11,688 nucleotides of DNA from positions 76,287 to 87,974 of the forward strand of contig MU646823.1 of assembly GCA_026770585.1 (NCBI GenBank), in the 5' to 3' direction. Made by a program: the position numbers and the translations under genes. The notes below the pieces were generated by a model that searched no databases, was not told where the DNA came from, and saw only the letters and a program-made list of their open reading frames with translations. Each line of letters starts with the position of its first letter. The first letter of the stretch is position 1. This document shows, one piece after another, positions 1 to 7,800 of the stretch. Source of the DNA: Baffinella frigidus (taxonomy: Eukaryota > Cryptophyceae > Cryptomonadales > Baffinellaceae).

Positions 1-79
1 TGAATAAAAGTGTTTTTTCTTTTTAGAACGCACCGCGCCTAGGATGGTCATATGCTCCCATGAGTGTCCCTACATTTAC

Positions 80-197
80 AGGGGTGCCTCGCTCATAAGA
101 AAGCTCCCCCCTAGCATCACCGTAGGGCCCTGGGCATAGCCCTACATGTACTGTAGAGTCATAGGAGGAGGCGCCTTCTTATGAGCGAGGTACCCCT
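80..197. repeat. Palindromic foldback element, copy 1
   Basis: Arms at 80-101 and 176-197 are near-perfect inverted repeats around the core CCTCGCTCATAAGAA, enclosing about 74 bp with C-rich and G-rich halves. A clearly related element lies at 11060-11164, so this is a dispersed family and not a chance palindrome. No transposase is present. A MITE or foldback element is the likely class. Confidence 0.75.
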
Positions 198-251
198 GGT
201 GACCCTAGGACGTTGGTGTCCCTCTCTGCATGCAAACAGTCTTTTTCAGAG

Positions 252-307
252 CCCTGGTTTGTACCACAGGTCGTCGGAAACCGACGACCTCCAGTACAAA
301 TCAAGGG
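252..307. repeat. Strong perfect-core hairpin
   Basis: The arms AGGTCGTCGG (268-277) and CCGACGACCT (281-290) pair perfectly across a 3-nt AAA loop. Pairing continues outward with a few mismatches (CCCTGGTTTGTAC against GTACAAATCAAGGG), giving arms of about 26 nt. It may be a small foldback element or a transcribed hairpin; the sequence does not decide between these. Confidence 0.7.
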
Positions 308-449
308 AATTAAAAAAGGCGATTTGCTCCAATTCGTGCTGATGGTTCGGGACCAAAACATGGCCACTTTGAAGCTCTGTCCCAGTCTGTGTGGTCTCAC
401 CAATTTTCTGAGACCAGGCCTTTTCCCCACGCACCCAGCGTCGTCCACC

Positions 450-884
450 TCAGGATAAGTCAGCCCCAACCAGACTGAGGCGGAGGTACGAGGTTGTATC
501 CCCCTCGAAGGAGGCTGCATTTGAGAAGGACTCAGGGGTGACGCACACGGGGACCGTCTGAACCACGATACCCCACAAATCTCGCGGGACATCGGCCGGG
601 GTGATGTTGTGGGAAGGTGTCGGAAGGGGTGGGGTGATCCGTTTGCTGGCGCAAAGCACCGTTCCACAGTTTATTGCATCGCATGGCACTCTAGAACTCG
701 CACCGCACGACCGCGCTGTCAACTGAAAACTCTGGTAACCAGCGGATCTCGCGCAACTCGTCATCACATCCGTGTAAGTCCATATTGCGAGATCGGACCG
801 GGTGACGTTCCACAGCCCAGAGGCGCTGCCGTCAGATGTGGAGGCTGCAGTACATGATGAGACATGATGTCCGTACCTTAGCGA
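450..884 (-). CDS. Doubtful open frame, possible exon of unknown protein
   Basis: On the minus strand this frame is open for about 145 codons, from just after a stop at 885-887 to a stop at 450. The residues look moderately protein-like: several Cys, an N-V-T sequon and a segment reading SFEGDTTSYLRLSLVGADLS at the end. The first Met lies at 767, so the upstream part would need an earlier exon. I recognise no domain. A competing 162-codon minus-strand frame overlaps it (179-667), and long open frames are common at this GC content, so it may be chance. Confidence 0.25.
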   Translation of the reverse strand, partial: SLRYGHHVSSCTAASTSDGSASGLWNVTRSDLAIWTYTDVMTSCARSAGYQSFQLTARSCGASSRVPCDAINCGTVLCASKRITPPLPTPSHNITPADVPRDLWGIVVQTVPVCVTPESFSNAASFEGDTTSYLRLSLVGADLS

Positions 885-1100
885 TCAGCGCATGAGCTTG
901 CTGGTGCTTGCAACATGCGCCCACCTAAGCAACCTAAACAAAGAGATTCCGTGCATGTCCTTGCCGCCATGCTTGACTCTCTGAAGCAAACAGGGAGGTT
1001 GCGCGATTGCTCACTTTCTGATCCCGCCGCCCTCCGCCCCCGAATCTTGTCACGAGGACGTGCGCACGCACGCGCCCCGCGGCGGTTTGGAAGGGGTTGC
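885..1100. other. No gene recognised between minus-strand frames
   Basis: GC-rich sequence downstream of the zinc-ribbon gene, probably including its 3' untranslated region. The plus-strand open frame here is the antisense shadow of that gene and shows no domain. Confidence 0.4.
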
Positions 1101-1295
1101 TCAGCCGTACGCCTTCTTGGCAGTATCCCACTTCTTGCCCGCGGAGGGGCGGCCGCGAGGCTTGCCAGGCTCAGCCGCTTTCTTTTTCTTGGACGATCCA
1201 ACGGACCTCTTGAAAATCTTGCCGCACTGACAGGTTTTCTTTCCGATGGCGCTCTTCTTTTTGCAAACAAAGCAGATCTTCTTGGGCATCGGCAT
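1101..1295 (-). CDS. UPF0547-type zinc ribbon with AT-hook, 64 aa
   Basis: The protein opens with MPMPKKICFVCKKK. Two Cys pairs (C8-x2-C11 and C22-x-C24-G) followed by K-I-F reproduce the pattern of the UPF0547 zinc-finger domain (Cys-x2-Cys ... Cys-x-CysGly-x-x-Phe). The C-terminal half is Lys-rich and contains KPRGRPSAGK (residues 45-54), a good match to the AT-hook that binds the minor groove of AT-rich DNA. A nuclear, DNA-associated role is therefore inferred; no function is established. I chose the Met at 1295, just before the domain. An in-frame Met at 1346 would add 17 residues of no clear character. The stop is TGA at 1103-1101. Single exon, with no obvious partner gene nearby. The domain assignment is by motif reading only. 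Confidence 0.7.
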   Translation of the reverse strand: MPMPKKICFVCKKKSAIGKKTCQCGKIFKRSVGSSKKKKAAEPGKPRGRPSAGKKWDTAKKAYG

Positions 1296-1393
1296 CTTGG
1301 TGACAGTCACAAACCCAAGGCACTTTCTTGATTTTTCGAAAAGCACGAGGATTTCGAGGGTGGAGAAGCAGGGCTTTGGCGTAGGGACATGAT

Positions 1394-1494
1394 CTTCCCC
1401 AACTTAAAACAAATATCTGAGAGCACATTTGTGAAACAGAACGAAAAGTTCACCCACAAATGTGTTTTCACATTTTTGTTTTAGGTGGGGGAAG
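1394..1494. repeat. Nested foldback element upstream of zinc-ribbon gene
   Basis: Outer arms at 1394-1415 and 1473-1494 pair with about four mismatches (CTTCCCCAACTTAAAAC against GTTTTAGGTGGGGGAAG). Inner arms at 1424-1433 and 1455-1464 (CACATTTGTG / CACAAATGTG) pair perfectly. It lies just 5' of the minus-strand zinc-ribbon gene and could fall in its leader or promoter. Confidence 0.6.
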
Positions 1495-2310
1495 GCTCTC
1501 AAAACGAGGATTCCCTTAGGTCCTTTAGGTTTTGATTTCTCCCAACATACGCCAACGACACGCCCTTCCGTAGAAAGGACTGCAGGAAAAGCATTTTTGC
1601 TTTCGGCATTTCCTGGTCCCGAGGCGGGCCCGTCGGGCGCTCGATTGGGTGTAAATTTCGATCCCCTGGGCTCATTTCACTTTTCTTGACGGTTCTGAAA
1701 TCCTCAAGAGGTCCTCTTCCAACCCGCTACATGAATGTGGTGCATCAGAGGCCCGAAAACATACTCAAAATATGACTCCCCCAAAACCACCGCATCTGGT
1801 TTTGCACACTCTTCCCCCCCTCCTCGCCAAAACCTTGTTCCAACAAAGATGCTCAAATTTGCAAGGCCTACAACTTTGCGAGAGAAAGTTTTTTGAAGTA
1901 AGCTGGGGCAGAAAAGTTGGAGACATCATAGTTCGTGACGTTGGAGCCATTTTGGATTTCCTGCTAAATAACCTGTTTGTGCTTCTCCATCCTCAGGATT
2001 TCCTGATTTTCTTCAAAAGTCGACTTTTAAAGTTGACATTTAACTTTCCAAAGTCAATGGTACAATCTTGGCTGCCTTGTTTCGGCGGTTACATGTAACG
2101 GATTTCTGGAGGATTTGGGGCAATGATTTCTGTCTTGTAACAAACAGGGTCCCAGCGCCCCATCCCCTCCTCGCACCGACCCTTCGGGCGGGAGTGCGCT
2201 TCTTTCAAACCTCTTACTACCGACGGGAACCGCCCCCCTCACCGCAGCCGCTGCCGCTCTCGCAGCGGCCCCACGCTGGCTGTTTGAGGTTGCTACTAAG
2301 GCCGTCGGGA
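1495..2310. other. Intergenic region upstream of the ankyrin gene
   Basis: No gene recognised. It should hold the divergent promoters of the zinc-ribbon gene (left) and the ankyrin gene (right), but I see no clear TATA box or other core element. The frame of exon 1 stays open back to an ATG at 2068, but the residues from there to 2310 do not look like a targeting signal. There are short palindromes near 2013-2060 (AAAGTCGACTTT and neighbours). Confidence 0.4.
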
Positions 2311-2691
2311 ATGCGAAGGTCAATCGGGTTGCGGCGCGATGGTAGCGCTGCGGGACTCTGGATTTGCCTGCTGGTGGGCATCGCGGTCGCCGCTCCGGCG
2401 TGGGCGGCACCCCAACCCCGGGCCGCGTTCGCCCTCAACCCAGCCGGGTCCCCGATGCTCCTGCGAAGCTCCGCGTCCCGCCGCCTCTGCGGGCCACCGC
2501 GGAGCGCCCCCGTGCTCGGATTCACGCGCCCCATCTCGCTGCTCCGCACGCAGAGCCGAGGGCTGGGCAGATTGCCCCTGTTGATGTCGTCGGAGGAGGC
2601 AATTGTGGAGCCGCCTGCTCAGCCTGAGGAGGTGGACATCGCGGCAGACCTGGCCGCGCAGAGGGAGAAGGACGAGAAGTTGTGGGCCGCG
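2311..2691 (+). CDS. Exon 1: bipartite plastid presequence and start of mature protein
   Basis: It encodes residues 1-127. A short basic start (MRRSIGLRRD) precedes the hydrophobic core and an A-W-A cleavage-like site. The motif AAFALNP resembles the Phe-containing cleavage motif of red-lineage complex plastids. No acidic residue occurs between 33 and 92; MSSEEAIVE then opens an acidic mature-like part that ends KDEKLWAA, the first half of an ankyrin helix. The donor is GCG|gtgccg. I start at the Met of 2311 because it places the signal peptide at the N-terminus; the upstream Met at 2068 would bury it. Confidence 0.75.
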
Positions 2692-4824
2692 GTGCCGCCC
2701 CTGAACCCTCAACCCTGGGCCCTGAACCCTAAACACTAGACACTTAACCCTACTGCGAGGCCGTGGCGCAGCACCTGAACTCTAAACCCCAAGCACCAAA
2801 CCCTAAACCTTCAACACTAAACCACCATGAATCCTAAGCCCTGAACCCGACACCCTAAACCCTAAACCCTGAAACTAACCCCTCACCCTGAACCATACAC
2901 CCAAACCCTACACCTTAAGCCTACACCCTAAACCCTCAACCCTACACCCTGAACCCTACACCCTAAACCGCCGGGGCCACAAACCTTGAACCCTGAACCC
3001 TGAACCCTAAACCCTAGCCCCTAAACCCTAAACCCCGAACCAGGCGGAACAAGGGGACAAAGATCTTATCCGGATCCTAGTCGCAGAGGTGAATTCCTAA
3101 ACCCAAATCCCCTAATTCCTAACCCCAAATTCCATAACCCTAATTACTAAACCCAAACCCTGCCCGGACTCCCTCCCTGCCCGGATTTAATCGCGGCGAG
3201 TATTTTCCGAAAATACGATTTCGGGGACCTCCGATCCGATTTGCAACGAAAATTACTACACGGACGTGACCCTTTTAAAAAGTACAGGCAAATTGTGTGG
3301 TAATTTTCGTTGAACATACTTTTAAAATCGTATTTTCGGAAAATACTCGTCCGGATGAGATTCCCGGCGTGCGTCCATCTAAAGTCAAAGTCAACTTTTT
3401 CCACACAGTCTCTCCGAAAGTGATCGATTCGCAATGCACATAGTAGATGGCCGCGGGGGTGGCGTATGGCGGTTAGGCCTCGCGCGTGGTTTTGAAAGGA
3501 AACCAGGCTGACCCCCAACCCTGGCCCCTAATGATTAAGAATTAGGTTGTAATGGGGTTAAAGTTTAGGAATTTAGACAGTAGAATTTAGGGGGAAGGAA
3601 GGCAGGCGGTCCACAGGGACGCAGAGCTCGTCCGGATCCTGGTGGAGGAGGCTTACCCCTAATTCGGTTTTAGGAATTGATTAGGGTAGGGTTTAGGATT
3701 TCCGGGAGTTCACCGGGAATAATGATAATAATAATAGTAACCTTGCTCGGATAGCTGGGGGTTAATGAATCGTCAGATTTTCTGGTCACGTCCAGTTTCA
3801 AGGGGACAAAGTGCCCAGATGGGCATGTTGGCCTGGAGCCATTTCCTATGTGCTGATCTTAAGGGGTTTTCACCAGGTCACGCGGAAGAGGTTCGGTCCA
3901 ATAATAAAAGGACGCGTAGGTGGTAAAGATCACGAATCTTAGCACCTGGGTGAAATGCGCCTCTATCTATTTCAACCGCGACACATCTCATTTCACCGGG
4001 GGGCGGATCTCGTTTGAGATAGACAGCTGCCCTCCTTGTCGAACCTTCTCGATTTTTTATGCGTCTTGTATATACTTGCGGCCCTCACTTTTGCATTTCA
4101 TAAATCGTTAAATTAATTCCCAAAAAGAGTCATTTAAAACCTCGCTATCCGAGCAAGGTAATGAGTTCCAGGAATTCACCGGTGGAGCAAGGTAATGAAT
4201 TCCGGGAATTCACCGGTGAATTCCTATCACACCGTGAATTCCTATCCGGTCCATTAGAGGCCAGAGGTTTGAGGAATGAGGGGTTGGGTTGAATGGTTCA
4301 GGGTTCAGAGGGTTTAGGGTTAGAAGGTTTAGGGGTTAGGTTTCAGGGTTCAGGAATTGGGAGTGAGGGGTCCCAGTGCCTTTGAGAGCCCTAGACGCAC
4401 TTTGCTCGTGTCTGCACTTTATCTCAAAGAATCTATTCAGTAATGTCTTTCTGCCAACCAAAATTACTGCACCCTTGCATCATACAGGTAAGGTAATAGT
4501 AAAGCATTTGCGTAGAAAATTCCGGTAACAGGAAGGCTTTAATTGATACACTGAGATGAATTTGCAGGGAGGCTCACACGCGGGCAGAAGGGGTCTTATA
4601 GGTTTGATAAAAATAAAAATCAGTCAACTCTCAGTCCGCTGAATCAGCTGGCGTTGCACCTGCACACCCCAAACCCTAAACTCTAAACCCCAAACCCCAA
4701 ACCCCAAACCCCAAACCCCAAACCCCAAACCCCAAACCCCAAACCCCAAACCCCAAACCCTAAACCCTACACCATCAACCCTTAACCATCCGCCGTCCCA
4801 TCTGCAGTCCCCAAACCCTAAACC

Positions 4825-4862
<38 letters not shown>

Positions 4863-7800
4863 CACCCTCAACCCTCAACCCTAAACCCTCAACCCTAAAC
4901 CCCCAACCCTAAACGCGGTGGGGCAGGAGGGGGCGGACGTGAACTCGCAGCCGCTGCTGCGGGAGACGGAGGACGACGACGAGGCCGAAGAATTCACGGT
5001 CCGAACCCCTAGACCCGGCCCCCGATGAAATGAGATATGTCGCGGTTGAAATGAACAGAGGCGCATTTCACCCAGGTGCTAAGATTCGAGATCTTTACCA
5101 CCTACGCGTCCTTTTATTATTGGACCGAACCCCTTCCGCGTGACCTGGTGATAAAACCTTAAGATAAGCACGGAGGAAATGGCTCCAACTCAACATGCCG
5201 CTGCTGCGGGAGACGGAGGACGACGACGAAGCCGAAGAATTCACGGTCCGAACCCCTACACCCTCAATCCCAACCCCCGAACACCTAACCTAACCCCTAA
5301 CTCTGAAACCCTGATTCCACACCCCCTAGCCCTGAACCCCATACACCCTCAATGCCAAACCCCTAACCCGAGACCCGCGTTGAGGGGTTGGAGAGTATGG
5401 TTCGGGGGTTAGGATGTAGGGTTGAGGGGTTCGGGTGTAGTTTTTTTTGGGTTGGGGTTGGGAGTTTAAGGGGCCATGGTTTGGGGTTTGGGGAGTATGG
5501 TTGAGGTTGGAAGAGTTGAAAACGTGGCGGAGCAACGCAGATGCGGGTCTGTGTGGCCACTCGAGGCGCATCGAATCTCTCTCGGTATTTCAATCAAATA
5601 CGCGGGGACTGGTCATTACGGCTAGATTTTTTGTTGGAAATTCGGTATTTTCCAAACTATTTCCACAAAACCGAGCCGTAATGTCCAGTTGCCGAGTGAT
5701 TAATTGTGGAGATGAGTGAGGAGGACAGTGACCCAGAATCTGGGTGTAACGTGACCCACTTTGTCCCTGAAAAGGGCTCAAACAAATGGAATTGAACAAG
5801 AATCCGCACACCCCAGGAATCAGTGGAGCTGAGCGAGCAGGATCGGGAGGCGGAAGCCACGCGGAAATACGAGATGAAGCTCATTGATTTCACTGCTCCC
5901 AGCATCTGGGTGTAACGTGACCAAGTTTGTTGCACCTGGAAAGGGCTCAAATAACTGAAAATGAAGGAGAATTCCCACCCCCCAGGAGTCAGTGGAGCTG
6001 AGCGAAGAGGATCGGGAGGCGGAAGCCACGCGGAAATATGAGCGCAAACTCAAAAAGGCCGCGGATCTTGCTGTTGAGTACGACGGAAAGACGGAGGTGC
6101 CCTACCCTGACCCCAACCCCTGAACCCTGACACCGAACCCCCAAACCCGCGACGCGGAAATACGAGCGCAAACTCAAAAAGGCCGCCCACCTCGTCGAGT
6201 ATGATGGAAAAACCGAGGTCACCCTTACCTTACCTTCAGTGTTAGGTCAGAGTTTAGGGTGTGAACCTTAAAAGTTAGGGTGTAGGGTGTGAGGCGGTTT
6301 GGGAGAAGGAGAGGAAACTCAAAAAGGCCGCGGAACTCGCCGTCGAGTACGACGGGAAAACCGAGGTGCCAAAAAACTGGGATATGTTTTGACTTGTTTC
6401 GGAGAGCCTCGCAACCTGCGAAACCCCAACCCCTCAACTCAACCCCCTGAACCTTGCATACTAAACCCTAACACCTAAACCCTAAACCATGAACCTTGCA
6501 TGCTTCTCCCTAGGGGTCTAGGGTCTAGGGTTTAGGGGTTAGGGAAGCGGAAATACGAGAGGAAACTCGTCAAGGCCTTTTTCGGAACTTGTTGGTGATT
6601 GCTCGGATCTTGGTGTTGAGTACGACGGAAAGACTGAGGTGCCCTACACTGACCCTGAGCCCTGAACCCTGACACCTAAACCCTGAACCCCAAACCCCAA
6701 ACCCCCGACTCCTGACCCCTAACCACTGACCCCTAACCCCTAAACACTGAACTCTAATCCCTAATCCCTAATCCCTAATCCCTACACCCCACCCCCCACA
6801 ACCGCATCCCCAAACCCCAAACCCGCAAACCAAGAACCTCGATACGCACTCAATAAACCCCCAATACACCCTACAACCTGAATAAACCGTCAACCCCAAA
6901 TAAACCGTAACACCCAAACAAAGACTAAACACACCCTCAATAAACCCTAAACCCTAAGCCCTAAACCCTCAACCCTAAACCCTAAACCCTAAACCCTAAA
7001 CCCTAAACCCTAAACCCTAAACCCCAAACCCCAAACCGCAACCCCTTTACGTAGGAGGAGATCAAGGTGCTGGAGGAGAAGGCGCGGAAGAAGAAGCTTT
7101 CAATAAACTGGAAACCCTCAATGAACCCTCAATTGACTCTCTCCATAAACCACTAACATGAAGCCTCAATCAGCCGGAAACCCTCAATAAACCCTGAAAA
7201 AACCCTAAATAAACCTAAATAAACCTAACAACACCCTGATCCCTAAATCATCCCCCACCCCTTCACACAGGAGGAGATCAAGGTGCTGGAGGAGAAGGCG
7301 CGGGAGAAGAAAGCCTCAATAAACCGGAAACCCTCAATAACCCCTCAATAAACCCCTAACAGGAGGTCTCAATAAGCCGGAAACCCTCAATAAAACCCTC
7401 AATAATCCCTGAATAACCCCCTGAGTAAACCTAAATAAACCGAACAACGCCCTGAGCCCTCAGTAAACCGCAAGCCCTGTACGTAGGAGGAGATCAAGGT
7501 GCTGGAGGAGAAGGTGCGGAAGAAGAAGCTTTCAATAAACCGGAAACCCTGAATAAACCCTCAATCGACTCTCAATAAACCGCGAACAAGAGGCCTCAAC
7601 AAACCGTAAACCCGCAAAAAAACCTAAACCTCAAATACCAAAAATCAGGAGGAGATCAAGGTGCTGGAGGAGAAAGCGCGGAAGAAGAAGCTGCTGCGGA
7701 AGAAGAAGGCTGCCGCGGCCAACAAGGGGCCCTCCGCCCTTCACCTGGTACCCCCTAACCCCCACAATGTTATGCAGAACCCCTACAATGTTTTCTTGAG

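Noticed and set aside
915-1331. Plus-strand open frame of 138 codons
   Set aside because: It is antisense to the zinc-ribbon gene, whose Cys pattern and AT-hook are far better evidence.
2068-2310. Upstream ATG extending exon 1 by 81 residues
   Set aside because: The extension has no signal-peptide character and would place the hydrophobic core internally; the Met at 2311 is a better start, although the frame is open.
2757-2774. Micro-exon reading AVAQHL within intron 1
   Set aside because: AG precedes it but there is no donor, and inserting it would break the LWAA-AEQGD ankyrin helix.
3147-3518. 123-codon minus-strand open frame
   Set aside because: It runs through the nested foldback element and lacks any domain or codon bias.
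4624-4836. Open frame encoding GFGVWGL-type repeats on the minus strand
   Set aside because: It is the translation of the CCCCAAA/CCCTAAA tract (7-mers read in three frames) and has no independent coding evidence.
6303-6393. VPKNWDMF with TGA as the true C-terminus of the gene
   Set aside because: The first residue comes from the donor GTG shared by the other exon 4 copies, and a continuous ankyrin protein is obtained only by splicing at GAG|GT and continuing to exon 5.
6947-7035. Chromosome end or true telomere
   Set aside because: The canonical CCCTAAA run has only seven units and lies inside a spliced gene, so it is interstitial.
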